This document shows positions 1 through 9,427 of a stretch of 64,000 nucleotides of DNA, in pieces (positions within the stretch are counted from its first letter, which is position 1; every line of letters starts with the position of its first letter). Origin of the DNA: [Phialemoniopsis] sp. UDSM-2020. Lineage: Eukaryota > Ascomycota > Sordariomycetes > Thyridiales > Thyridiaceae. The stretch spans positions 3,596,001-3,660,000 of the forward strand of contig JAEILZ010000004.1 of the NCBI GenBank assembly GCA_018873225.1. The letters are read 5' to 3'. The translations under genes and the position numbers were made by a program. The notes under the pieces were generated by a model, which had not been told where the DNA came from, made no database searches, and worked only from the letters and a program-made list of their open reading frames with translations.

Positions 1-121
1 GCCCGCTGGCATTGAAAGAAGGTTGCGGGAGATTGTTTGACGTGAGATACTCGTCCAGCTGCTTCGCCTGCGCGAGGATGCTTTCAGCAAGCTGAACTAA
101 AGATCCTGTGGTAGACGCCAT
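1..121 (-). CDS. O-methyltransferase, N-terminal fragment (runs off the window)
   Basis: Only the first 40 codons are present; the ATG is the reverse complement of 119-121 and the gene continues left of base 1. The peptide begins MASTTGSLVQLAESILAQAK and goes on with a DEYLTSNNLPQPSFNASG segment. That helix followed by a GLPQPSF-like motif is the usual N-terminus of fungal class I SAM-dependent O-methyltransferases of the sterigmatocystin 8-O-methyltransferase type, where it forms the dimerisation region. The SAM-binding domain is outside the window, so activity and substrate cannot be judged. A TATA-like element lies about 120 bp upstream. The family call rests on the N-terminus only. Confidence 0.7.
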   Translation of the reverse strand, partial: MASTTGSLVQLAESILAQAKQLDEYLTSNNLPQPSFNASG

Positions 122-240
122 GGTGATGTTGTGTGGTGTTGCGTAGACTGTTCAGATCAATCCAGATGACGAGAGAACAACGTCGCCCAAAATAAGCGTG
201 CGGAAGCTTGAACTGTTGATCCATCATGGACCTGAGTACC

Positions 241-254
241 TCTTTATATATATT
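241..254 (-). promoter_or_regulatory. TATA-like element of the O-methyltransferase gene
   Basis: An AT stretch (tttatatatatta on the plus strand, TATATATAAA on the minus strand) lies about 120-135 bp upstream of the minus-strand ATG at 121. The spacing fits a fungal core promoter. Confidence 0.4.
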
Positions 255-1475
255 AGCTGTAGGGCTGAGCTTTGCGGCCCCCAAAGTTGGAGCTTTCTCC
301 ATGAGGCAAACTCGGTGTCGAAGATAGTGGGCGGAGTCCGAGCAAATAGCGCATTGCGTAGAAACTCCATTGTCCAGGATGCAGAGCAGAAAGGTCCTCT
401 TCAGTGGCACAGGGAGTGTCTGAAACCTTGTTAACCACCCCATAGTGCACGCATTAGTGGATGCCAAAAGCTGACATGCTTAACAAGCGGAGCAGATCGA
501 AGCGAGTAGCGTCTGGAAACGCGGCTGATGCCCAATCGCTGCCAGCGTTGATGCTAGGTTTACCTTGGCTGCCTTGGAACCCGCACAAAAGAGGGGGATG
601 GAGCTGGAATTGGTAGGTCATTCAAGCTTCTGGTGGTCAGATGTCGGACATAAGGATTCAGAAAAGGGAAACTTACATGCGATGTTGGAGGTGGCCCAGG
701 CACTGCTGAGGTGGCTTTCTGCGCCGCAATGTTGCAGTAGGGGTCTAGGACCGAGAACAGATTCAGTTATTGAAGGTTGCACAAAGAACGACAGAGAAGA
801 AGCTGGTTCTCTTTGTTCTGGAAAGCTCAGTATGATTACGAATCGCGAGAGATGGCAGTTTCACTGCGCCGGCACAGCCGCCTTAGAGCTAGATCAGCTT
901 TGAACAATCGTCTCTCCACTTCCTTGATGCTATCTCTCGAAACTTTGGGTAGAAATGGGCGTTCAGTTGCAGTCTCTTCTTGAGTTGTTCAGGGCCAATC
1001 AAATATCGACCATCACCGGCCTGCAGAGCACTCCAATGCCGAGTAAGTGAGATCTCTTAATGAGTTATGATTGATTCATGCGATTGACACATTTGAGCGA
1101 CTGACTTCTTGGCAATGAGGCAGATTGCGAAAGGCTATTGGATACTGGCTATGTTGTTGTGGAAACAATCGGCGGCGGTCAGTAGAGTCATCGCCGAACG
1201 CTCCACCAGATGAGCTTAGGCATATTTGATTCAGTTCTCTGCATGAACACCCGCATACAACCATAAGTGACCACCAAGCCAATAGTCTTGAGCAAGACCA
1301 ACAAAAGCCGGATTAAAGCAGCTTAGAGCATCCAGGACACCGTGAAGTCTTCATCCCGACGATACTTCCTACATCACCCCGAACGGGAATCACTTTGTCT
1401 GTTCCACGACATCGCACCGGCGCGGGCAGTTTTGCGGCTTTCCATCAAGTACGAGAAGGGCAGATACTACAGTAT
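255..1475. other. Intergenic, no gene seen
   Basis: Only short open frames without family resemblance or plausible splice structure are present on either strand. No repeat or RNA gene was recognised. Confidence 0.5.
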
Positions 1476-2057
1476 ATGGGCCTGAAGCTGGGGCAGCTGG
1501 GCCGCAAAGCACCGAATCTGAGCGCGGTCCTAGAGTGCAACAAGGCCGTGATGCCGGAGGATGGACGCCTTACCATGAAGCTCAGCGTCACCTACGACGC
1601 CAGAGCAGACAGCCCGCCTATCATATTCCACACCCATGGGTTCAAAGCCTGGCTGCATCTGTACTACCGACCACAAGGGAATGGCCCATGGGAGCGCTGG
1701 TTTCCGGACGGCGCGGGATGCATGATCATCGACCTTCCCGATGAAGCGGTTAATGTAAGCCAACACGAAGACTTTGCGAGTCTTCAACCGGGAACTACCT
1801 GAAGCATGTCGCACGACATGTGGGGTGACGGGTCAGGATATTTGCCTGACGAGATGGAATCGGGTGATGAATTTCGCTACAAGTTTGTCGGCATGGAGAT
1901 GGACTGGTGGAACTGGGGAAGCAAGGAGGATCATGTGATGACCATTGTCAAGTTGCCCTGCTATATCAAGGGGAGAGTGAAAGATCCAAAAGACAACGAC
2001 GGGCGCCCGAAACTCATTGTGCCCGCGTCCAACGCTGTCGAGTTTCGCATTGCGTGA
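1476..2057 (+). pseudogene. Broken hypothetical gene, in-frame TGA at 1800-1802
   Basis: Two open segments in the same frame (1476-1799 and 1803-2057) are separated only by a TGA. Read through the stop, they give one coherent protein of about 193 residues: a beta-rich N-terminal half (LTMKLSVTYDARADSPPIIF), a LHLYYRPQG segment, then SLQPGTT-stop-SMSHDMWG, a DWWNWGSKEDH segment and a typical C-terminus (NDGRPKLIVPASNAVEFRIA). I recall a fungal hypothetical family with this layout and a tryptophan near the stop, so a TGG-to-TGA change is the simplest reading. GT-AG pairs tried at 1749 and 1755 with the nearest AGs break the frame; a 99-bp intron 1755-1853 would keep it but would delete conserved-looking sequence. 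The function is unknown. The start at 1476 is the first in-frame ATG. Confidence 0.55.
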
Positions 2058-2137
2058 TAGATAGACCAAGAACTGCTGGACTCTCCGCCCGTGTACTAGC
2101 ATTATAATAAAACAGCGTTTTCCATCCCGAGGTAGTT

Positions 2138-3070
2138 TTATTGACCTCCCAACAGAGGCTCTTCCTCGTCCGGACCAACAGCATTGTCCACGACCCGCCT
2201 TCTCCTAAAGCACTTGGTGGCCAAACACAGCAGCACGAACTGCACAAAGGCAAACACGGCATTGTCCACAGCTGCCCACCCCGCCATCTGGTACCACATT
2301 TTCAATATTCGGAGGTTAATCCGGCCAATGGGGATGTCGAAGAAGTTGATCCGGACCGTCCAGGACAGGGCGACGGCGAAGAATACAAGAGCTTGTGCGG
2401 CGAGGCCCTCGATGCTTAACGTACCACCGCCAGACATGTGCCGCGCCTGGACAAACAAGGCGCAAACGCCCAGAATGCTAACGATGGGGTTGATTAGTAG
2501 GATGTGTGATATGCCAAACACGAGATAGAAGTCTTCCCGGTTCATGCCAAGACTGGTTTCGTAGAGGACCGGCAACAAGGAGATGAGGAGGGATAGAGCA
2601 TAGAGCACAATAACACCAGTTTTCCTTCTAGAGGAGTAATAGAGGCATACGGCAAACCTAGACCATGTGGCTCGTTAGAAAAGATGCGTGGAAGATGATT
2701 GGGAAGGAGAACACACAGCAGGAAGAACATCAGCCAGACGACGGCGAACTGGACCAGGTTAAGCCAATCGCCCACGCTGCGTGGGTCGTCGATGAAAGTT
2801 CCGCCTTCATTCGTGGCGACGATGTACAAGAACCCGAGCGTCAGCTGTTCTGTTGCTGAGACGAGATTGAGGAGGACATAGTAATGCGAGATGCCGGCAC
2901 TGTCCTTGGCTGTGAAGATGCGTCGAAGCTGCGGGAGGAAGGACAGAAAGCTCAAAAAGGAGAGGACACTGGTGGCGAGCGACAATGGAGGTTTAGTCTA
3001 CGGTATAAGTGAATGTCAATCGGGACTTTACTGACATTCTAAGCCAGTATGGCAGCCAATTCCCGAACAT
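2138..3070 (-). CDS. PQ-loop repeat membrane protein
   Basis: The core exons are 2717-2985 and 2138-2657, joined by a 59-bp intron (2658-2716: GTGTGT donor, TCTAAC branch, TAG acceptor), which restores frame as MFFLL/FAVCLYYSSRRK. The protein has about seven hydrophobic segments. The motif FLPQLRRIFTAKDSAGIS near the N-terminus is a PQ-loop, the hallmark of the PQ-loop (SWEET/cystinosin/KDEL-receptor) superfamily, whose members are often vacuolar or Golgi small-molecule transporters. The acidic tail (DEEEPLL) resembles a dileucine sorting signal. The frame upstream of 2985 has no ATG before a stop, so a short first exon is required; the ATG at 3068-3070 with an intron near 3001-3035 is my best guess, and that junction is uncertain. 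The substrate is unknown. Confidence 0.65.
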
Positions 3071-3652
3071 GATGGCCAGAGGGTGTTGCACAGCGCACGA
3101 TGAGGCGGAGAAGACCAGGTGGTTCAAGGGATCACATCATGTTTGTATTTGAACCACCCAGAAAGGGCTGTTATTCTCGGATCTTCGGCATTCCAAGGTA
3201 CACAAGGTTCCTTGCTCCGTTCGCCAATTCAGAAGTACCTGACCCGCACTGGGTCCGTGATGTACGCCAAGTGTTCAGCTTTCGTGCTCTCCCTAGACAG
3301 CTGTGTTATCTTTTAGTATTAGGAAAGAACATTGTCTCGTTGGATCTTCATATCCACCAAAAAAAAACCTTCTCCTCTCGCTAGAGGATCTCCTGATGGT
3401 ATCGAGGTTGTGGGTTGTTTATCTAAGCCGTCAAAGTTTTACCTGCACTTCGGTCCGACAGTCACTCGTCAGAAAGATCGTAGTGCACGCACTCAACAAG
3501 TAGAAAGACGATGTCAAAGCCAATTTATTCAGTCAAAGCAACATCCAATTTTATCGAGCAAAACAGTGTTTCTTGGCACTCCGACTTCGACATGTGATTT
3601 TAGACTCGGCATGCGAGATTCCATCCGCAGGTGAACTACAGCTTTCTCGCCT
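3071..3652. other. Intergenic, no gene seen
   Basis: Short open frames here show no recognisable domain or splice-supported structure. The stretch separates two minus-strand genes and should hold the 3' end of the SGNH gene and the promoter of nothing else visible. Confidence 0.4.
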
Positions 3653-4978
3653 TCATACTCGAGCGAGTCCCCCACTGATTACGAAAGTCAGTACCTCTCA
3701 CCAAGATGTAACTGGAAGTAAACTCACATGAAGCTGTCCTCAGCCATTCGCGCCGTAAGATTGCCGGCTGTGACTTCGTGCGCGTACTTCTTTGGGTGAA
3801 AGACCGCACTCTGCTGGTACTTGTCCCAGAACCAGCGCATGTCGATGTCCTCGGCACCGGCGCCGCCCGGTCTCTCAGCCAGCAGGTCTTGCAGCGTCAT
3901 GCCCATGGCCGCGGGCGTGCCGTTGGCCACGAACTGCGCGTTGGGAGCAGCAGGGCCGTCCCAGGTTCCCAGCTCCTCGAGCTCCGAGAAGAGGTGGTGG
4001 AACCAGACGTCGCCGTCGTCCTCGCCCCAGATCGTCTTGCCCGGCTCGCAGAAGCGCCTGCCCTCAAAGTTGGGGTCGATGTCGACAAAGTGCAGCCACC
4101 CGCTGCCAGAAGTGGAATTGCCCCCGAGGGGCGCCACGACCTCGGACCGGATGCGCGCGTTGACCTGGGCGACGAGCTCGTTCATCTTTTGGCGGTTGGC
4201 CCAGCGCATCGTCAGAGGGAAGACGTAACGGCAGGGTATGTCCCACTGGCAGAAGCGGAAGAAGTTCTTGCGGTCGCAGTCGTCGCCCTCGCGGCCCTTG
4301 GGCGAGAAGAAGCGCGCGTAGCCCGTGATGTACAGGTGTCCGCTCGGGGCCGGGACCAGGATCTTGTCCTGGATGAGCTTGACCTGCTCGCGGAAGCGGG
4401 CCCAGATGGATGGGTCGGCGACCTTTGCAGATGCTTGGGCGAGTCGGTCGTCACATGCTTGCTGGAAGTCCGAAGGCGCGTTCCACATGCCCTTAAAAGG
4501 GTAGACACAGTATTGCTTGATGGTCAGTACATCAACCGGTAAGACAAGCGAGAGTGGAGTAGGGAAACAGTACCACAACGTCGGCAAAGCCAAAGTCGTT
4601 TCCGCTGATGGACAGGCTGATGAAGTCCTTCTTGGAAGCATTGACTATGTTGACTTGCTCATCGATATGATCTAGCAAATCGCCTGAGCAGGCAACGAAG
4701 TCAAACTCTGTCAAGACTCGTTCCGAGAATGACGTTTTGACGTAATAAGGATAAGACTTGGTGCTTCTGGCACAGATGTTGTTCCGGTAGTCTACAGTGT
4801 TGTTCTCGTCGTCGGGGACCCAGAGTCCCGCACCGATGCCGGCACCGAAGCTATCACCGAGTGCGGCATAGCTAAACGTGGTGCTGTTTCCGTTTTGATG
4901 GGCGGTGAAATGAGGGATGGAGAGCGCTGAAGTAAGTCTCAATGCCCCGAGGAGGCCAACAAGAAGTGTGAAACCCAT
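3653..4978 (-). CDS. Secreted SGNH/GDSL-type hydrolase (esterase/lipase)
   Basis: Three exons: 4574-4978, 3728-4515 and 3653-3674. The introns are 58 bp (GTACTG...CTGAC...AAG) and 53 bp (GTGAGT...CTGAC...CAG). The 404-residue product starts with a signal peptide (MGFTLLVGLLGALRLTSALS). SGNH block I is ALGDSFGAGIG with Ser43 as nucleophile, block III is the SGND sequence at 125-128, and a block V-like FHPKKYAHE (His375) lies near the C-terminus. The FEGRRFCE segment has Arg where I recall His in relatives (FEGHRFCE), so the FHP histidine is the probable catalytic base. Secreted relatives deacylate lipids or cell-wall esters; the substrate here is unknown. A TATAAAG lies about 80 bp upstream. 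The last exon encodes only seven residues. Confidence 0.85.
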
Positions 4979-5057
4979 GATGTCTGCATATAGAAGCCGG
5001 TCAACTACGGTCTCGTACTTGAGATGCCAAGCCGTAGGAGATTGGCACAGAGTTTGA

Positions 5058-5064
5058 CTTTATA
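5058..5064 (-). promoter_or_regulatory. TATA box of the SGNH hydrolase gene
   Basis: TATAAAG on the minus strand, 80 bp upstream of the ATG at 4978. Confidence 0.5.
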
Positions 5065-5689
5065 GCCATAGTCCGGAGCACTTTCATACGCTCAACAAAG
5101 TCATGTACAGCGAATCATTGCTTCTGTCTCAAATATTAGACTTGAGCATCGTCATCAAGGTCGTAGCGGCTTGTGGTAGCCTTTGCCGTCACAATCCCTT
5201 TGTACATGAGCGACCTAGAAGCAGCTTGCTAAGGTAACCTGCATCTGCAACATGTCCAATTCGAGATTCGTGTTGTGCGTCGTCGTGTTGCCGTACCTGG
5301 GTTACAGATCTCGGGAGAGACCTCGCAGCCGATAGTCCACGTCGCAATCGCAACACATCCTTGGGTGCGCGAAAGATGGAGTTTTGTTCCTTTCCAGAAT
5401 TCAGACGTGAGATTTCTTACTTGCAATCAAGGCAACGCTTATTGAGACACGGCAGGTGATGAAAATCAACCTACGCTATGCGCTAGTCAGCCATATCAGC
5501 TGGTGGCTTGCATTGCAAAGCTGAAGGTGAGTCTAGATCTGACATACAGGATATTTGTACCACCGGAGCTCCCAATTGCCCAATCAACATGACCGGTACG
5601 ACTTTTGATCAAATTCTTCCGTGGACAGATGACGAAGGGATTATCTGTTCTTTGCATAATATGGCTGAGCTAAGAGGTTCCTAACTTCG
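5065..5689. other. Divergent intergenic region
   Basis: It lies between the SGNH gene (minus) and the DJ-1-like gene (plus). Apart from TATA elements at both ends, nothing recognisable was seen. Confidence 0.4.
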
Positions 5690-5696
5690 TATATAA
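5690..5696 (+). promoter_or_regulatory. TATA box of the DJ-1/PfpI gene
   Basis: TATATAA, 91 bp upstream of the ATG at 5787. Confidence 0.5.
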
Positions 5697-5786
5697 TCTT
5701 CGAAGCCCCTCTCATCAATTTGGCTCTTCAATGTCTTTCTGTCATCTGTTCATCTGCGAGAACGCAAACAAAAAAAATTCGTGAAA

Positions 5787-6624
5787 ATGGCAGCACCTAC
5801 ACACAGCAGGGTCCTGCTGATCCTCTTTGATGGATTCAACACACTGGATGTGAACGGACCCGCCGAGGTCCTGAGAAAATCCGGCGTCAGGACCAACCTC
5901 AAGATCGAGGTTGCATCCGAGACCGAGATTACTACTTCGATCGAGGGAGTGCACATCAAGGTAATACTTTACCCTCACAAATCGTGTAGCTTGAACACTG
6001 AGTAACCTTGTGCCAGCGCGACATCCCCCTAAACGATAAGCTCATAGAGTCCCTGAGCACGTACGACACCCTGGTCGTCCCTGGCGGTCCCGCCGGCAAG
6101 GGCAAGCCCGTCGACAACCAGGCCGCCAAGCTCAAGGGCCCCTTCATGCGGCTCATCAAAGCCTTCTCTGAGCTGCCTACAACTACCGAACAGTACCCCC
6201 GCATCCTCTTGTAAGCTTCCGATGTCCCTCACAGCCTCCATCGTCGGACAGATCCGGGCACTGACAGGCAGCACAAAGATCGATCTGTACCGGCGCCATC
6301 TTCCTCGGCAATCTCGGCGTCTTCAACAACGGGCGCATCTGTACCACGCACTGGGCCGCGTACGAGGATCTCGTTCAGCATGACAGGGATGCCGCCATCC
6401 GCGCCGGTGCGAAGCCCGGGAAGGTGCTGCAGGCCCGCTTCGTTGACTCGGGTCTCAACGAGAGGGGCATCCGGGTCCTGAGCAGCGGTGGTATTAGTTG
6501 CGGATTGGATGCCAGCTTGTACGTCGTGAAGCTGCGATGGGGCGAGGAGGAGGCCATCGCCACTGCATCTCTGCTGGACTATGCTTGGAGGAAGACAGAG
6601 GGAGTGGTCGCCTTCGAGGGTTAA
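5787..6624 (+). CDS. DJ-1/PfpI family protein, isonitrile-hydratase-like
   Basis: Three exons: 5787-5960, 6017-6210 and 6279-6624, giving 237 residues. Intron 2 must end at the AAAG before ATCGATC (6278), not at the earlier CAGs, because only this keeps the nucleophile-elbow frame; a CTGAC branch precedes it. The N-terminus carries LFDGFNTLDVNGPAEVL with Asp21, and the nucleophile elbow is SICTGAIFLGNLG with Cys126; this pair matches the Asp/Cys arrangement of isocyanide (isonitrile) hydratases and GATase1-like transcription-regulator relatives. It is probably cytosolic: no signal peptide is visible. Fungal members act in isonitrile detoxification or remain uncharacterised, so the substrate is inferred. 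It lies tail-to-tail with the next gene. Confidence 0.85.
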
Positions 6625-6758
6625 AAGTTCGCTTTTAAAACGAAACTCGTGCTTACGCTTGAACAATGCTATGCTATGCTACTAGATTGACAATGTGAAG
6701 GCCAAAGTCTATATCATACATCTTGCTCGAAACCTAGATCAGATCATGACGACCGCTC

Positions 6759-7764
6759 TCAAACAAAAGCCGCCATCAAGGGAACCAACATCCCGTACAC
6801 AGACACCCCGGATCCTCTGGCCCCGACAGACTTGGACGTCGCACTCGTACTCTGACTCGACGCACTCGTCCTCGTCGCAGTCGGTACCCGCCTGGTCGTC
6901 GTAGCCGTAGGCGTACTCGCCTTGACATCCTTGCAGCTCGGGTCGCTGTGGCACAGCCAGTTCCACGACGAGTCGTTCGGGTCCACCCTGATCCCGGGGC
7001 AGCTCTTCCAGCACTCGAACCGGTCGTACGCCGTCCCGTCGAGGGTGTTGCCCTTGCCGTCGGAGTACTTGACGCCGCAGTCGCGGAAGCACGCGTACGC
7101 CGAGCAGGGGATGTCCTTGTCGGGCTTGGCCCAGCCGCCGTACTCTTCCCAGTCGGTCCAGGCGGTGACGTTGCTGCCCTCGACGCGGAAGGTGTCGGTC
7201 AGGGCCTCGCCGTCAAAGTGGTCGACGGCGTGGGTGCCGTTGAACTCCATGACGAGGATCTTGTACGTGGACGACGACGGGCCGAGGTCGGCCGGGATGT
7301 TGATCTTGGGCTTGTCCACGTCCAGAGGATGCGCCGGGATGGGGATCTGCTCGGTTAGATAGCCTGCCGTGTTCCCAGGTTTTAGTCGAGTCCTGTGATA
7401 TGTGGTACCTGTGGGGGTCTGGCATGACAGAATGGGGGTAAGTGCCACAGATGTTTGTTTTTTACGTACATGCGTACATCCAGGACTGGTCTGTGAACAG
7501 GAATAGCTGGTAGTGCTCATACTGCCCGTCGAGGGAGCAGTTGCCGGTGGTGGGGTTTAGGCACTTTGGCTCCGGGTCGGCCATGAACTTGTCCGGCTTG
7601 ACCCAGGTCATGGGTGTCCTCCAGGTGTCGAAGCCGAGTGTGATCTCCGTGTCTACGCCGACCTGGATGGTGGCCGGCGCGGAGATGTTCACCGCCAAGC
7701 ACCGAGACGCGAGGCCGAGCACGGCAAAGATGCCCCTAAAGCGGGCATTTTGGGTCAACCGCAT
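6759..7764 (-). CDS. Secreted, probably GPI-anchored cysteine-containing protein
   Basis: Two exons: 7470-7764 and 6759-7363, with a 106-bp intron (GTACGT donor, CAG acceptor) that joins QSWMYAC to YLTEQIPIP. The product has 299 residues. The start is ATG 7762-7764; the frame runs two codons further to a TTG that is not needed. It has a signal peptide (hydrophobic IFAVLGLASRCLA), an N-terminal beta-sandwich-like region (VNISAPATIQVGVDTEITLG), a central part with NGT and NVT glycosylation sites, a Cys-rich segment (CSAYACFRDCG ... FECWKSCPG ... WLCHSDPSC), a Ser/Thr-rich stalk and a hydrophobic C-terminus consistent with a GPI signal. I recognise no named family. A cell-surface or secreted role in host contact is inference. 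Confidence 0.75.
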
Positions 7765-8418
7765 TGCCAAAGGGCCCCTTCACTTGGTAGCAAATGCCCT
7801 CTTTCCGGCCCGAGTTTCCCTGCTCAAAGTGCTCACAGTACCCGTGTGATCAATGTCTGTCACCAAAAAAAAAGCGCTCAAACGAATGGACGGAATCTTC
7901 TTCCAGCGCGGTACAGGCTTGAAGTGGCAATCTGAGACTTGAATTTGCGAGGACCAGGAGGACGCTAAATCGAAACCCCTGCTCGCTCTACATGTAGTGT
8001 CAGGGGCAGCATTACATCTCAGTGATTGGAACATGAGACGCTAGATCAGTATACAGGCCTCAGTCAATTCTTCTCACTGCAAATACAAGATCCATTTTGA
8101 ACGAATTGCAATTAGTAAACGGTCAATTGTTGTGACTTTGCAAGGTGGTGTCTGTGGTTGAGATCATGACCATTCGGGATTGCCAGCTGACAGCAGCTGA
8201 AAGGAGGTCCGAAAGGCGGTGTCCTGCCAAATCGCATTCTGCCGTCAAAATTCCCCGCCAGCGGTAACTTTTTTTCCTTAGCTTCAAGCCTGTTGGTCTG
8301 CCCGCCAAAATCTTGAGAGCATCGGTTTGAGGTCTAGGAACAATTGAGCTTCCTCGACTATCCCACGAAGGACGAGGAGACAACACCGACGGAGCTTCCA
8401 GAATAACATTGAGCGACA
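7765..8418. other. Divergent promoter region
   Basis: It separates the surface protein (minus) from NIP7 (plus). It has A-rich and T-rich runs but no distinct motif, and the open frame on the minus strand has no family resemblance. Confidence 0.4.
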
Positions 8419-9052
8419 ATGCGGCCCCTCACCGAGACCGAGACCCAGACTCTCTTCAAGAAGCTGGCTGACTACACCGGCGCATCCTTGAAGAACCTGA
8501 TCGCACCGCTCGACAACTCCGACAACGCCGACCGCTATGTCTTCAGGTTATCGAATGGAGGCCGTGTCTACTACGTGCGCCTGTCAATAGCAAACCTGGC
8601 CACCTCTGTCTCTCGCGACAAGCTGTTGTCGCTGGGCACTTGCCTGGGTAAGACTCCATCTCCAACAGTCAAGCAAAGAAGACCAGTTACTGACATGCTG
8701 CACCCACACAGGCAAGTTCACAAAGTCGGGCAAGTTCAGACTGCACGTCACCGCGACCTCGATCCTCGCCGAGCACGCCCGCCACAAAATCTGGATCCGG
8801 CCCAACGGCGTCATGCCCTTCCTCTACGGCGGCAACGTTGTCAAGGCCCACGTCGGCCGCTTCTCGGAGGACTGCCCCGAGCACCAGGGTCTGGTCGTTT
8901 GCACCATGGACGACGTGCCGCTAGGATTTGGAGTCAGCGCGAGGAGTTCTGCCGAGGCCAGGCGTCTGGACCCAACGGGTATTGTGTGCTTCCGACAAGC
9001 GGATTGCGGAGAGTACCTGCGTGACGAAGATACCCTTTTTGCGTCTGGTTGA
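8419..9052 (+). CDS. NIP7: 60S ribosome biogenesis protein Nip7
   Basis: Two exons, 8419-8647 and 8712-9052, with a 64-bp intron (GTAAG donor, CTGAC branch, CACAG acceptor) splitting a glycine codon. The product is 189 residues, close to the usual ~180 of Nip7. It starts MRPLTETETQTLFKKLADYT and continues with KFTKSGKFRLHVTA and the PUA-domain part (HKIWIRPNGVMPFLYGGNV, GLVVCTMDDVPLGFGV). In yeast Nip7 binds 27S pre-rRNA and is needed for 60S maturation and export in the nucleolus. All expected blocks are present, so function should be conserved. Confidence 0.95.
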
Positions 9053-9427
9053 GAGAAGTTTTCTGGGGCATGTGCACGCGGCGTTTTTGGAGTATGGGCA
9101 CCATTTTCTATAAAGATCCATTAGATGAATACCAAAAGATTTGAGATCTGGTCAAAGATTCGGAATCACTCCTTCATGCAAAGACTACGATGGGATATGT
9201 GATAGCTCAGTGCAGTGCAGTGCTTGTTTAGTGGATTTGGTGAGGGGTGGGCCGCTGGTCAATCGCTAAACGCCTTTCGGAGATAATACTGCGGGTGGCG
9301 TTGCCGTCATCGATGCAGAGCTTCCTCTCTTAATCGCCAGATGAACCCCATGCAGTTCATTTGCATTTCCCATTGATTCTTTTCATTATGCCTGTACTTC
9401 CACCCTGAGATGCATCAGACATCCATG
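9053..9427. other. Intergenic between NIP7 and the DNAJC28-like gene
   Basis: Contains the NIP7 3' region and the next promoter; a short direct repeat (cagtgcagtgcagtgct near 9210) is the only visible structure. Confidence 0.4.

Noticed and set aside
565..983. Two overlapping open frames of 112 and 68 codons
   Set aside because: Unconvincing composition and overlapping frames; no supporting start context or domain.
2001..2057. Intron explanation for the in-frame TGA in the 1476-2057 gene
   Set aside because: The nearest GT-AG pairs break the frame, and the one frame-keeping pair (1755-1853) removes conserved-looking sequence and has a poor branch position; it is kept only as an alternative.
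3100..3384. Possible small plus-strand gene
   Set aside because: It has an atypical start, no signal peptide, no family pattern and no splice structure.
3778..4542. 254-codon open frame on the plus strand
   Set aside because: It is antisense to the SGNH hydrolase exon 2, with low-complexity Val/Leu/Arg composition and no domain.
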